Counted from the first letter of the stretch, positions 50,948 to 61,552 are shown. The stretch: 64,000 bases of DNA from Emiliania huxleyi CCMP1516 (GCF_000372725.1 NW_005201349.1:263159-327158); one strand, 5' to 3'. Notes: generated from the letters alone by a model not told the origin. Program-made: numbers and translations.

Positions 50948-53035
50948 ATGCCAGGCGAGGGCTCCAGCGCCGCCGACGCCAACCGCGGCTGCGTCACCAT
51001 GACGCAGCGTGACGCGGAGGTGCCGCGCCGCCCCCGGCCCCCAAGCCTGCGTGCAGATCAAACGCCGCTTGCCGCGCTGCAGCCGCCGTGTGCCCTGCGC
51101 GCTGCAGCGTTGTTGTGCCCTGCGCGCTGTTGCAGTGCAGAGCCGTCGTGCTGCAGGCGCAGACCCGCCCAGCCAGCATTCAAGCCGCCGCCGCGACTGC
51201 CCGCACAGGAGCTCAACCAGGAGCTTTCCAAGGCGGCGCTGCGCGGCGGAGACACCTACATATTCGTACCTATCAACACGCCCGGTGCTATGAAGCCCGC
51301 CTTCCGGTCAAAGACCCCGTCGGTGCGAGGCCGCGCCCCGCGCCCTGCGCCCGGCCCCGCGCCCCGCGCCCCCGGCTCTCCGCTCGCGCCCGACCGCTCC
51401 CCTCCTCCGGCGCGCAGCTCGTCACCAACAGCCAGGGCGGGGTGCCGTCGGGTGCGCGCTCGTCGGGTGGCGTGCGCAGGAGGGACAGCGGCGAGCCGCG
51501 CGAGCGAAAGCGCTCCGGCGTGCCGGGGGGCTCAGCGATGGCCGCGCAGGCGCACCGGACCCCGTCTGCGCGCCTCCCCTCGCGCGCGTCCCCTCGGCCA
51601 CAGCACCTTGCCGCGCCGCCCACAGGCCGGAGGCGGAGGTCAGCCGGTGGGCGCCGTGCACCGCTCGAAGCGGCCAAAGCTGGCGGCGCGGCCCGGCGGC
51701 ATGAGCCCCAAGCTCAAGCCGGTGCTCAAGCTGCTCAACGAGCTGCTGCGCCACCAGTACGTCGGCCCGTTTGCAGCGCCCGTCGACCCGCGCATCTACC
51801 CCTCGTACTACGAGGGGCCGCGCGCGGTCGCGGACCCGATCGACCTCGGGAGCATCAAGAAGAACCTCGAGGCGGGCGCCTACGCCAACGCCGACGCCGT
51901 CAAGACGGACGTGGACCGCGTGTGGGCCAACTGCCGCCAGTACAACGGCGAGGAGTCGGAGATTGCGCGGATGGCCGAGACGCTCGAGGGGCTCTTCGAC
52001 GAGAAGATGGCAACCATCCCGCAGGAGCTGGAGGCGGAGGAGGAGGCGTCGCGGCGCAGGGACGACCAGCGCAAGGACAAGCGCGAGCGCGACCTGCTCA
52101 AGCAGATGCAGGACATGCAGCGCCAGATGATGGAGATGCAAAAGCAGCAGCTCGCGATGCAGCAGCAGGGCATGGCGGCGGTGCCGCCGGGCGGGGGCGG
52201 GGGCGGAGGCGGAGGCGGAGGCGGCGGGCGCGGGAGCAAGCGGCCGAGGCCGCCGAATCGCGCGATGGTGGAGGCCAAGGAGGCGCCGATCGACCTGTCG
52301 CGCGACATGACGTACGAGGAGAAGACGCAGCTCTCGGCGGGCATCAACAAACTCAAGAGCGACAACCTGGGGCGGGTGGTGTCCATCATCCGGGAGAACA
52401 TGCCCTCGCTCGGCAACGGGACGGACGAGATCGAGGTGGACATCAACGCTCTCGACCGCAAGACGCTGTGGGAGCTGCACCGCTTCGTCAACGCCTGCCT
52501 CAAGAAGAAGCCCACCAAGAAGGCGGCGCAGCACACCACCGCCTCGCGCATGCTCGGCGCGCAGCAGGCAAAGGCGCAGACCGAGCAGCGGATCGCGCAG
52601 CTGCAGCAGTCGCTCCAAGCCAGCCACGGCGCCGCCTCCTCCGGCGGCGGCGGCGGCATCTCGCTCGCGCGCCAAGACACGGACGACTTTGGCGGCAACG
52701 ACTCGCCGTCAGACTCGGACTCGGACGGCGGCGGCTCGCCGGGCGGCGGCGGAGGGTACTACGAGCAGTTTGCGCAGTCCAAGGCGCAGAGCGACCGCGA
52801 GCAGCAGGAGTCGGAGCGGCGGCGGCAGGACGCCGAGCGCGAGGCGGCGGCCAAGCGGCGGCAAAAGGAGGAGCACGAAAAGGCGCGCATCGAGCGTGAG
52901 CGCGCCGCGGCGCGCGCCGCGAACGAGGACGGCGACGGCATCGACATGCTCGGGCAGAGCAACATGATGGCCTCCTTTGCCGACGGGAGCGGCACCTTTG
53001 ACTTTTCGGGCTTGGATGAGTACGGCGACGACTGA
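50948..53035 (+). CDS. BET-type protein: one bromodomain plus NET domain
   Basis: The bromodomain (about 51700-52010) reads LKPVLKLLNELLRHQYVGPF, DPIDLGSIKKNLEAGAY and WANCRQYNGEESEIARMAET; the acetyl-lysine-binding Asn of QYN is present. The NET/ET domain (about 52305-52510) reads MTYEEKTQLSAGINKLKSDN and EVDINALDRKTLWELHRFV. The order and spacing match BET/GTE proteins, which read acetylated histones and recruit transcription factors. A Gln/Met-rich helix and Gly run separate the domains; the C-terminus is a charged coiled coil ending FDFSGLDEYGDD. Met50948 (MPGEGSSAADANRG) is the likely start. The 51320-51620 part changes frame quality; an intron from about 51321 to 51418 (acceptor CGCGCAG) would give LVTNSQGGVPSGARSSGGVR. 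Confidence 0.85.
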   Translation: MPGEGSSAADANRGCVTMTQRDAEVPRRPRPPSLRADQTPLAALQPPCALRAAALLCPARCCSAEPSCCRRRPAQPAFKPPPRLPAQELNQELSKAALRGGDTYIFVPINTPGAMKPAFRSKTPSVRGRAPRPAPGPAPRAPGSPLAPDRSPPPARSSSPTARAGCRRVRARRVACAGGTAASRASESAPACRGAQRWPRRRTGPRLRASPRARPLGHSTLPRRPQAGGGGQPVGAVHRSKRPKLAARPGGMSPKLKPVLKLLNELLRHQYVGPFAAPVDPRIYPSYYEGPRAVADPIDLGSIKKNLEAGAYANADAVKTDVDRVWANCRQYNGEESEIARMAETLEGLFDEKMATIPQELEAEEEASRRRDDQRKDKRERDLLKQMQDMQRQMMEMQKQQLAMQQQGMAAVPPGGGGGGGGGGGGGRGSKRPRPPNRAMVEAKEAPIDLSRDMTYEEKTQLSAGINKLKSDNLGRVVSIIRENMPSLGNGTDEIEVDINALDRKTLWELHRFVNACLKKKPTKKAAQHTTASRMLGAQQAKAQTEQRIAQLQQSLQASHGAASSGGGGGISLARQDTDDFGGNDSPSDSDSDGGGSPGGGGGYYEQFAQSKAQSDREQQESERRRQDAEREAAAKRRQKEEHEKARIERERAAARAANEDGDGIDMLGQSNMMASFADGSGTFDFSGLDEYGDD

Positions 53036-53779
53036 CGGAGGCTCGGCCCCCGGAGATCGACCCCCAGCGGCGGCCGGCGGCTGCAGTGTCGCGTGCTGCT
53101 GACGCACGATGGCGCGCGATGGCGGCGGCGACCGCGCCCCCTCCGGCGGCCGGCGGCGAGCGGGCCGTGCGCGCGTGGCGCAGCCGGCCAAGTGTGTTTT
53201 GCGCAGAGAGCGACCGCGGTTTTGCCACCACACCCCCTCCTCTTCCACACGACCCTCCACCCCCTCCAGATATGCACCTGCAGTGGGTGTGGGTGCGTCT
53301 CGTCGGAGTATCTGTGCCAGTTCCGTTGTGATGAGTCCCCATGTATGTAGCTTAGACAATAGGTGAGACCCAAGAGTGGAAAAATAACACGGCGCCCGGG
53401 GGCCACACGGCACACGCGACCACACGCCCGCGCGCAGGTCCGCAGGCCGCAGCGCCAGCGGCCAGCGCGCACCCGCGCCGGCGCCGCGGCGGCGGCGCCG
53501 CCGGGCCACCCCCACCGGCCACCGCGGCACGCCGCCAGTGCGCCACCGCGCACCGGGCCCTCGCGCCTCGGCCCCTCTCTCGGCCTCGCACCGCAGCCTG
53601 CACACTCCACTCTCTCCATAGTGAGTCGGACAAACCACGAGGGGCGCGGCAAGGGAGCGTCTCCCGCGTGCCGCGGCGACACCCAGCATGCACGGCAGCA
53701 CAACTGACTCGCGGCGCAACGAACGTACATGGACAATCGGCGCACAGAACGTGCTCCTCGCCCGCCGTTACGGGCTGAG
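53036..53779. other. Intergenic, convergent 3' flanks
   Basis: Long minus-strand frames cross this stretch but are read-through of GC-rich DNA. I see nothing else. Confidence 0.4.
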
Positions 53780-54543
53780 CTAACCGAGGAGTGCGTCTTC
53801 GGGCACCGTCGGGGGCCGCCGCACGACGCGCTTGCGCGTGCGCGGCCCGTGGTCGCTCCCCGCGTCGGACGGCGAGTCGGGCGCGGGCCTGCAGGAAGGC
53901 TCCGAAACGGCTCGCGAGAAAGCCCAAGAGGGCTCCGGGAGGGCAGCAGGACGGCTCCAATCGCCTCCGGCGCGGCGACGGGCTCAGCGACGACGCGGAC
54001 GAGGCGGAGTACGGGCCGACGGAGCCGCTCTCGCTGCCGCCGCCGTCCGAGCTCGAGCTCACCCCGGAGGCGGAGCCGCACCCTACCCACAGCTCTCTGA
54101 TCACCGTTCGCTGCCTCTCTGTTTGGCGCCCGACTGGGAGGAGGAGGAGGTGCCGCGGCCGCGGCCCCGCTTCCACTGGCGGCCTTGCCGCGCCTTTCGC
54201 CGCTGCTGCTCCTCGTGCTTGAGCACAACCTATGGCGACCAGAAACGCGCGTCGGACACGAAACGCGGCAGGGCTGCTCGTCCTCGCTGGGCGGGAGGCC
54301 TGGCGCTGCATCTCCTGCACCGAGAGCTGGCGCACGCCTCCCTCTGCGCGGAGCCACCACTTGCCGGCCTCGGTCGCGTGCATCACCGCAGAAGGGCGGC
54401 TGCCGCGCGCGGGAGGAGGCGGGCGAATGAGCGGGCGGGAGGACGAGCAGCTTTGGCGAGAGGAGAGGAGAGGAGAGGAGAAGTTGGGAGAAGGAGCTGG
54501 GGGGGGGGGGGGGGGGGGGAGGAGCGAGCGGGGGCGGGAGGCA
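53780..54543 (-). CDS. C-terminal exons of a minus-strand gene, 5' part in gap
   Basis: Coding pieces in order: VMHATEAGKWWLRAEGGVRQ then LSVQEMQRQA (about 54395-54300), VLKHEEQQRRKARQGRQWKR then GRGRGTSSSSQSG (about 54225-54130), GSASGVSSSSDGGGSESGSV (about 54080-53960), and finally PAPDSPSDAGSDHGPRTRKR then VVRRPPTVPEDALLG with a stop at 53780. The tail is Ser/Asp-rich and basic, as in nuclear proteins. Whether this is the C-terminus of the AlbA_2-ankyrin gene across gap 3 or a separate gene cannot be decided. Confidence 0.5.
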
Positions 54544-54643
54544 NNNNNNNNNNNNNNNNNNNNNNNNNNNNNNNNNNNNNNNNNNNNNNNNNNNNNNNNN
54601 NNNNNNNNNNNNNNNNNNNNNNNNNNNNNNNNNNNNNNNNNNN
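54544..54643. other. Assembly gap (100 N)
   Basis: Exactly 100 N, so the real size is unknown. It interrupts minus-strand coding on one or both sides. Confidence 0.99.
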
Positions 54644-55676
54644 CGTCAGCGTCTGCTTGATTCACCGCAGCGCCGGCAGCGAGCATCAGACGGACGCAAT
54701 CAATCTGGCCAGCCAGGCTCGCAGCGCTCAGTGGCGTGGTGCCGTCATCCTTGGCTTGGTCGACCGCCGCGCCGGCCTCGAGGATCAGCTGGACGCACTC
54801 GAGGTGACCCTTATGGCACGCGATGTACCCCGCCCAGAAGGCCTTCGAGTGCGCCGTTTGCAAGCAGCATAAGCCGGCCGGCACACCCTGCGTCGGCCAC
54901 TGCGGGGCGGGAGGCACACCCCAGGTCACCATGACGACGTACGTGTCGTGCGGCGCCGCAGAGACGGGCTCAAAGTCGAGCTTGACGAGGCCTCCTCGCA
55001 GCGGCGGGTCGGTCCGCGCGACGATGCCGTCGTGCGTCAGTCGCAGCGCGTCCCTGTCTCTCTTGGAGAGGGAGAGGCCGGCCACCGCTCCGTCGTTGTC
55101 GACGCCGAGGTAGAGCCGCCCGCCTCCGCCGTTGGCAAAGCCGCATACGCACGCCTCGTACTTGGCTCTGCCCCGCGGGCAGGAGGCGAGCAGGTTGCCG
55201 CGCTTGAACTCGTGCCGCCGGTCCTCGTCGCCGAGCACATCGCCGAGCGCCCACGTGCCGGCGGTCGGCCAGCTGCTCGCGGAGCCGGCGCTGGCCAGCC
55301 CACGAGCGCGGGCCAGCGAGGAGTGTCGGGCTATCGAGGCGAGCGTCGGCGGGCTCGGGCGCGAGTGGTGGTCGCGCCCGAGGCTCACCTTGCCCGACAT
55401 GAGCTCGCGCAGCGTCGGCGGGCGGCGGCGCGGATGCAGGCCGCTCTGCGTGGGCTTGCCCAGCGCGATGAGCTCGTCGAGCGACATGTCCAACCTCGCA
55501 CGCGCAGCCTCCTTGAGCGCCTGCACGGTGGAGCGATCCACGTACCGCCGACTCGACTTCCACGCCGCCTTGAACTCGTCGAGCGAGAGATCGAGGCACG
55601 CCGGATAGGAGAGGGCGGCCGCGACCCCGTCGTTGTTGTCGAGGGCCGCGCCGTCGTTGTCGGTGTGCATGTCCAT
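54644..55676 (-). CDS. AlbA_2 (Schlafen-like) domain plus ankyrin repeats, 3' end in gap
   Basis: From Met55676 (MDMHTDNDGAALDNNDGVAA) come ~130 residues with two similar SLDExxxxxK units, then an AlbA_2 domain: RHEFKRGNLLASCPRGRAKY, CVCGFANGGGGRLYLGVDND, GAVAGLSLSKRDRDALRL. AlbA_2 is the putative nucleic-acid-binding core of Schlafen and many prokaryotic regulators. After it, ankyrin repeats begin (AGYIACHKGHLECVQLILEA; TTPLSAASLAGQIDCVRLML) and run into gap 3. It is a combination of a nucleic-acid-binding type domain with protein-interaction repeats. No targeting signal is seen. The 5' flank to 55841 stays open but looks non-coding. Confidence 0.8.
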
Positions 55677-57059
55677 GGCTCGGGGCGCGAAAGCACAAAC
55701 TGTGAAGAGAATCTGACAACAAAACTCCCTCGCACAACACTGGGCACGGGACTGTGAAGAGAAGCGACGACCGAGTCGGGCGAAAAAAAAAACCGAGTCG
55801 GGCGAGGCGGCGTCGGCTGCCAGTGAGCTGAAGATGGCCACCCAGCCGACTTAGTGCACTCCTGCTGCACTGGATAGGGTCGATTCCGCATGGTACGGGA
55901 CCCCTCGATCGTCTCGCCCTCCCTCACTGGTGTGTTCGTGCCTTTCCCTATTTATGGGGTCAATCCCAATAGACAGTCCGACCACCCTACAGTACTAGCC
56001 CGCCTCAACCCACTTTACCTAGGTGCATACTATTATACTTGGCAGAAGCCGCCGTGTGTGACACAATTGCGGCACGTGAGTGAGACAGAGCCCCGGCGCG
56101 CGCGCGCGCAGCGCAACAGGCGTTTTTTTATGTGCAAACAGCAAACGGGACGGCCTGCGCAGCCTCTAACTATGGTCCCTCTTGACTGCCCATGCGCGCG
56201 AGGCTGTGTAGGCATAGCCTCGAGAGTGCCAGCAGCCAATCCGAGGCAGTTTGACACGCGCATTGCGTCAGAAGCGTGCACGCGCTGGAAGGACACCTTC
56301 CTACTGGCCGTACGATCAGGTCGTCACTGAATGCCGAAGACTAAGGCCGCGAGCTATGCAGGCGGTCAGTTGAGCAGCATGGCACGGTCAGCAGCGCCGA
56401 AAGGATGTCGCAAGGCGTGATAGCATGGCCGCAAGTACGCCGAATTCCCATGAAACAAGTAAAAAATCGCGCGAAAAAAAATGCTAGACAGACCTTTGGC
56501 TTTATTGGAAAAAGAAATCCGGGGGCCAAAAACCCGGCGACGACGGCGCTCTGGATGGGGCGTGACCTCCTGCCTCCAACCTCCTTCCTTTTTGAGCAGG
56601 TGTGACGCCGCGCGAGCGACGCTCCGAGATCGCCCGAGATAGCGCGGCGCGGCCCCGAGATCGCCCGAGATAGCGCGAGATCGCCCGAGATTGCGCGGCG
56701 CGGCCCGAGGCGAGGTGGGTGGGTTGGGAGCGAGGGGGCGGAAGTGCTCAGTGCGGTAGATGGTCAGCTCGAGGCGCGTGAGCCGGACTTGTGAGCCGGA
56801 CCACCCCCTCTTGAAACCTGCGTTGTTGAGCCAGGACTCAACATACTCGGGCTGTCGCCGTCCCAAACTGTCACTCCCCTTTCTCCCGGCCGGGGTGGGG
56901 CGCGCGCGGGGGCGGCGGGTGTGCGGGATGTCTGTGGGCCCGAGAGCGATATGCCATGTCCGCCTTGCGTTTGTTTCATAACATCGAAGGCTAAGCTCAA
57001 AAGAAATTGTTATTGGAGACGGAGGCAGGCAAAAGAGAGAAAGAAAAACTCATCCCAAG
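55677..57059. other. Divergent intergenic region with dispersed repeat
   Basis: Holds the 47-bp repeat at 55991-56039 and a tandem CGAGATCGCCCGAGATAGCG array at about 56615-56700. The 5' regions of the AlbA_2 (-) and RRM (+) genes must lie here. No supported ORF. Confidence 0.5.
55991..56039 (+). repeat. Dispersed 47-bp sequence, copy 2
   Basis: See copy at 24014-24062; the match ends abruptly after TATTATACT in both places. Confidence 0.75.
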
Positions 57060-60000
57060 ATGGCCTCCGCCTGGCCAGTTCTGCTCCTGCTCACCGCCTC
57101 CGTCACCCTCGCTGGTGGAGGCGCGGCGCGGGCGGAGAGCGTCACCAGGCCCGCCGGCGTGCGGCTCGCCTTTATCGAGCTGCAGGCCGGCGGTCGCAGC
57201 ACGCCGTCGTCGCCGCGGCGCAGGCTCATCTTTGCCGTCCCGCCGCTCTCGGGCCTGCAGGAGCCCCTCTTCGACCTGCTGCTGAGCCGCGCGCTGCTGG
57301 GCGCCTGCATCGACCGCTCCGTGCTCGGCCGCGCCGGTCTGGGCACCCGGCCGCTGCGGCGCGAGGTTGCCTTCCCGGCGGCCTCTGCGCTCGCGACGGC
57401 AGGGCCGGACGGTGGCAGCCAGACTGCCTCCGAGTGGTGGGCGCCTCGGCTGGCTGCGCCCGAGCCGCAGTGGGAGTCGCTGCGCCACGCGACCCTCGCG
57501 CGCGAGGCCGGCTCCCCCGTCGACGACGCGGGCAACGCCACGCAGCCTGCGATGATGCTGTTTTTCCACCTGCGCAGCGCCGAGGGCGGCCTGGCGGGCG
57601 CGTCCGTTGCGCACGCCAACCTGTCGGCGTCGGAGCTGGACGAGGCGCGGCCGGGCGTCGGCATCGGCGCGCTGATCGCGGGCCACCGCGAGCTCGCCGA
57701 CCTGCAGCACTCCCTGCTCAGCCGCCGCTCGACAAAGCCGTGCGGCGCGCACATCGCAGAGACGGGCGAGCTGATTGTGCCTGCCGATCCGGTGGACCCG
57801 AGCTCGAAGCCGCGCAGCTTCGCGTCGCTGCTGCCGTCGCGCGAGGAGCTGGAGGACGAGCCGCGGCTCGCCCTCCCGCTCGGCCGCCCCATCACCACCC
57901 ACCACGTCTTTTCCCCGGCGAGCGCCGCGGACTGGAGAAAGGCGGCGCCCGACGCGCTGCACGCGCAGGCCGACTCGGACGTCTACCAGTTCCAAGTGGC
58001 GACGGCGGGCGTGCCGCGCGGGCAGAAGCTGCTGCTGGGCGTGCTCGCGCACGACAACGGCCAGCCCGCCCTCCTCCTTTCGTACACAACCGCCAAGGGC
58101 AGCTTTGAGGAGGCGCACTGGGCGCTGCCCGTCGAGTGCGGCTCTGACATTTGCTCCTACCAGAGACTCGTTGTGGAGGCGAGCGCGCGCGCACCGCGTT
58201 GCGGCGGAGCGCCGCCCCCGCCGCGCGCGCCCGACGACCGACCGCGCCCCGCGCCGCAGGAGACGCACGCCGCGCCGCTGCTGCTGTCGCTGCGCTCCGT
58301 CTCGATGTCACACTCTTCGGACCGGCTCCGCTTCACCGTCCACTCGCAGCCGCTCGTCGTGACGCGCCTCAAGCCGGGCGAGCCAAGGCGGGTGACGGTC
58401 GAGGGCGGCGCGCCGCCGCGCACCGCCGCCACCGCCGCCGCTTCCGTCGAGCACATGCTCCCGACGATGTACTTTTACTCCGTCCGGGTGCCGGCGCTGC
58501 ACGAGCTGCTGCTGCGCGTCGAGGCGAGCCAGCCGGTGCTCCTCACCGCCTCGACCGAGGGGCTCGTCTCGCTGGTGAGCTCGAGCCCGCGCCTGCTCGC
58601 GGAGGGGTTCCCGGGCACGCCCGCCGAGCTGCTGATGCGCTCGACCGAGAGCGAGCACACGGTGCACGTCGGCATCACCCTTCTCTCGCCGCCGGACGGG
58701 TTTGAGATTTCGGCCGCGCTCGAGGAGGCGCCGGTGCCGCCGCCGCAGGACATCTCGGAGCTGGCGATGGAGCTGGAGGCGACGGGCGTCCTCGACGGGC
58801 TCACCTCTTCGGAGCGCGCCTCCATCATCCAGCAGGTGCACGCGGAAGAGGTCGCGCTCGGTCACCTCTCTCTGCCGCAGCTCGCGCCGCAGCTGCGCGC
58901 CGAGATGCAGAGGGGCGAGAGGCTGCCGTCGCTGAGCTTCAGCAGGCATGAGGAGGACGGCGGCGGGCTGTTTGGCGTCAACTCGCTGCTGCTGCTCGCG
59001 ATCGTGCTGCTCGTCGCCGGTTCGGTGTTGCTCGCGACCCTCCATTTCATGGTCAAGGTGGACAACGAGGTTGCGGCGGCGACGGCGTCGTCCCTCTACC
59101 CTCAGTACGTCAAGCGAAAGGACGGCCGCTCCAGAGGGTCGCAAAAGGGCGGCGGGGTCGGAGGCGCTTCGGCCGGCAAGCACGCTGCGACGCTGCCGGC
59201 CGCGCTCTCGTCGCCCGTCGCGTCGGGGAAGGCCGAGCTGCGCAGGCGACGTGGCACCGAGCCCAACGGCAACGCGGCAAGGGCGGCCGCCGGCGCAGCT
59301 GCCGAGGCGGCGGCCGGGCAGCGGAAGGGTGGCAAACCGGCCAAGGACAAGGGCGGCGCTGCACCCGCACCCGCACCCGCACCCGCACCCGCCGCCTCGA
59401 CGGGCGCGGCCAGGCCGGACAAGGCGGGCACCAAGAAGGAGAAGGCTTCTCGAACCGCCCCGCCGGCGAGCGCCCCGCCGGCGCCCAAGGCGGACAAGGC
59501 GGCCTCCAAGGCGGAGGCGAGGCTACCCGCGGCGAGCCCAGTGGCCTCCGCGGCGGAGGGCTCCAACGCCGGCGTTGCGCCCAAGAGGCGCGGCGGCGGC
59601 GGCGGTGGTGGCGGCGGCGGCAGCTCCTCCAACATTCCCACGCCAGCCGTCAGCGAGGCGCCGGCAAACTCATGCCGCTCCGAGGTGTCGACCAGCGGCG
59701 GCCGCGGCGACAGCCGTCCCCTGTCCACCGACCGGGAGCGGGAGCGGAACCGGCGCGGGGCGGCCGCGGCGGCCGGCGGCAACGGCCAGCACGACGCGGG
59801 TGCGCGGCCGGCCGAGCTGGGCCCGCGAGTGTGGGTCGCTCCGCTGACGGCGGCGGCGCTCGATCACGAGCGAGAGCTGCGCGCGTCCTTCTCGCAGTGG
59901 GGCGTCGTCAGCGCGGTCAAGGTCAAGGTGGAAGGCAGCCGCGCCTCGCCCGGCTACGGCTTTGTCTACTTCAAGGAGGAGGCGGCGGTGAGGGCGCTGC

Positions 60001-61046
60001 TCGCTCACATTGACGCGGGCGGCGACCCGCCCGCCTTTCTCGGCCGCTCGCTGCTCGTGCGGGAAGCCGTCTACAAGACGACGCCGCAGCCGAGTGATGC
60101 GCCCGCCTCCGGGCCGACCAAGCCGGACACTGCGAGCCCCGCCTCGTCGCGCGCCTCCGCTGATCGGGCCGCCCCCGCCGCCGCTCCGGACGGCGCGGCG
60201 CGGCGCGGCGGCAGCAGCTGGAGCGATTGCGTGCGCAGCAGCGGCAGCTCCGCGCCCGCCCTCTCGTCGCTGCCTCGGCTGGCGGTGGGCGACGGGGTGG
60301 CCAACGGCGGGCCGACTGCCCACGCCGCCAACCCGTGGGAGGCGGGCGTCGCTGCGGGCGGCTTGCCGAGGCCGCACGGCTGCGCCGATCGGCTGCCTGG
60401 CGCGCTGCCAAGCGCTGTCCGCGCGACCCCGCTCGACGACCTGCTCGACCCGTTCGTCGCCACCGGCGGCGCCCAGCCGTCGTTCGACGAGCTGGGCTCG
60501 TCGATGCTGCGCGAGCTCCTCGACTCGCCTTCCCCGCCGCCTTTGCCGATGCAGCAGCCCGCGCCCCCGGCGAGGGTGCGCGCCTCTCCCCCCCTCCGCC
60601 CGACTGCGCGGCGCCCCCCTCGCGGGCCGTGCCAGCCCCGACCGCGCCCTCCCCCGGGCCGTGCGTCCCCTCTCACCCGTGCGTGCCTTGCCCACCCGCC
60701 TTGCCAGGTTCGCGCGGCGTCGTGGGGCGACAGCCCCGCCGCGTCGCCGTGGTCGCCGCCCGCGCCGTTCGTTGGGGGCGCCGCTGCTTTCGGCCACGCG
60801 GACCCGCTCGGCCACCCGCGCGGGCAGGACATGGCGACCGGGCTGCCTCCCCTGGGGGTACCAAGCCCCGCCGGCGCTTCGGGCACGTCTTGCTCGCCGT
60901 GGTGGCAGAGCGGAGGCAACCTTTCGTTGGGCGGGCTGCCGGCGCCCGCACTGGCCGACTGGGGCGGCTTCGGCCTCACCTCGGGCGGCGCCGTCGACGA
61001 CGATAGCAAGCGGCGCGTGGGCCTCGGTGCAACCGGCTCTGCCTGA
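57060..61046 (+). CDS. Type I membrane protein with an RRM in its tail
   Basis: The open frame encodes, in order: a signal peptide (MASAWPVLLLLTASVTLAGG GAARA); a large ectodomain-like region to about residue 640, with N-glycosylation sequons and conserved-looking segments (SDVYQFQVATAGVPRGQKLL; LPTMYFYSVRVPALHELLLR); one transmembrane helix (SLLLLAIVLLVAGSVLLATL, about 640-662); a long Ala/Lys/Pro-rich low-complexity linker; an RRM at about 920-1000 (RVWVAPLTAAALDHE as RNP2, SPGYGFVYFKEEAAV as RNP1); and a Ser/Pro/Gly-rich C-terminus. By topology the RRM faces the cytosol. A probable 132-nt GT-AG intron (60576-60707) is a multiple of three and so stays open. The ectodomain fold is not recognised. 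Confidence 0.8.
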   Translation: MASAWPVLLLLTASVTLAGGGAARAESVTRPAGVRLAFIELQAGGRSTPSSPRRRLIFAVPPLSGLQEPLFDLLLSRALLGACIDRSVLGRAGLGTRPLRREVAFPAASALATAGPDGGSQTASEWWAPRLAAPEPQWESLRHATLAREAGSPVDDAGNATQPAMMLFFHLRSAEGGLAGASVAHANLSASELDEARPGVGIGALIAGHRELADLQHSLLSRRSTKPCGAHIAETGELIVPADPVDPSSKPRSFASLLPSREELEDEPRLALPLGRPITTHHVFSPASAADWRKAAPDALHAQADSDVYQFQVATAGVPRGQKLLLGVLAHDNGQPALLLSYTTAKGSFEEAHWALPVECGSDICSYQRLVVEASARAPRCGGAPPPPRAPDDRPRPAPQETHAAPLLLSLRSVSMSHSSDRLRFTVHSQPLVVTRLKPGEPRRVTVEGGAPPRTAATAAASVEHMLPTMYFYSVRVPALHELLLRVEASQPVLLTASTEGLVSLVSSSPRLLAEGFPGTPAELLMRSTESEHTVHVGITLLSPPDGFEISAALEEAPVPPPQDISELAMELEATGVLDGLTSSERASIIQQVHAEEVALGHLSLPQLAPQLRAEMQRGERLPSLSFSRHEEDGGGLFGVNSLLLLAIVLLVAGSVLLATLHFMVKVDNEVAAATASSLYPQYVKRKDGRSRGSQKGGGVGGASAGKHAATLPAALSSPVASGKAELRRRRGTEPNGNAARAAAGAAAEAAAGQRKGGKPAKDKGGAAPAPAPAPAPAASTGAARPDKAGTKKEKASRTAPPASAPPAPKADKAASKAEARLPAASPVASAAEGSNAGVAPKRRGGGGGGGGGGSSSNIPTPAVSEAPANSCRSEVSTSGGRGDSRPLSTDRERERNRRGAAAAAGGNGQHDAGARPAELGPRVWVAPLTAAALDHERELRASFSQWGVVSAVKVKVEGSRASPGYGFVYFKEEAAVRALLAHIDAGGDPPAFLGRSLLVREAVYKTTPQPSDAPASGPTKPDTASPASSRASADRAAPAAAPDGAARRGGSSWSDCVRSSGSSAPALSSLPRLAVGDGVANGGPTAHAANPWEAGVAAGGLPRPHGCADRLPGALPSAVRATPLDDLLDPFVATGGAQPSFDELGSSMLRELLDSPSPPPLPMQQPAPPARVRASPPLRPTARRPPRGPCQPRPRPPPGRASPLTRACLAHPPCQVRAASWGDSPAASPWSPPAPFVGGAAAFGHADPLGHPRGQDMATGLPPLGVPSPAGASGTSCSPWWQSGGNLSLGGLPAPALADWGGFGLTSGGAVDDDSKRRVGLGATGSA

Positions 61047-61552
61047 GTTTGACGAGCGGCGCCGGCGGCGCGGGAGCATCCTTCGGTGCATAACTGCCAC
61101 GCCACTTCCCTTCCCGGTTGGCCCGCCGCGAAGATGCAGTCCGTCTGTCTTCAAGACGGATGCCGCTCCTCCCAGCGATTTGCCGCGCGCTCCTGCCTTT
61201 TCAGAGTTTTTCCCCTACGGCCTGCGCTACCGTGTCGCGACTCCACGTTAGCGCTGGAGCTTTCTTTCCTCATTTGGGACACACACACATCTCGCCGCCC
61301 CCGAACGCCGAAGCCCGCGCGCCCGCCCCCCCGCCGCGCGGGCGCGCGGCGGGCGCGGCCGCCGCGGGCGCCCGCCGCGCCGGCCGCGCCCGAGTGCCGA
61401 GTCCCGAGACGGAAAAGAAGTGCCGCGCACACACACACACATCGAAAAGTCGAGGAAAGAGAACCTTGGATTTACAGTAGTCGTTTGAAACGGAGACAAA
61501 AAACAACAGAGAGCGCATCACTGAGGCCCCTGTGGGGGGTGCTAGGGCGGGC
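61047..61552. other. Intergenic, convergent 3' flanks
   Basis: 3' flanks of the RRM (+) and RPL26 (-) genes. Contains GC-rich palindromic sequence near 61320-61390; no gene. Confidence 0.45.

Noticed and set aside
52759..54360. 533-residue minus-strand frame crossing the BET gene end
   Set aside because: Overlaps a strongly supported plus-strand gene and is Arg/Pro-rich without domains.
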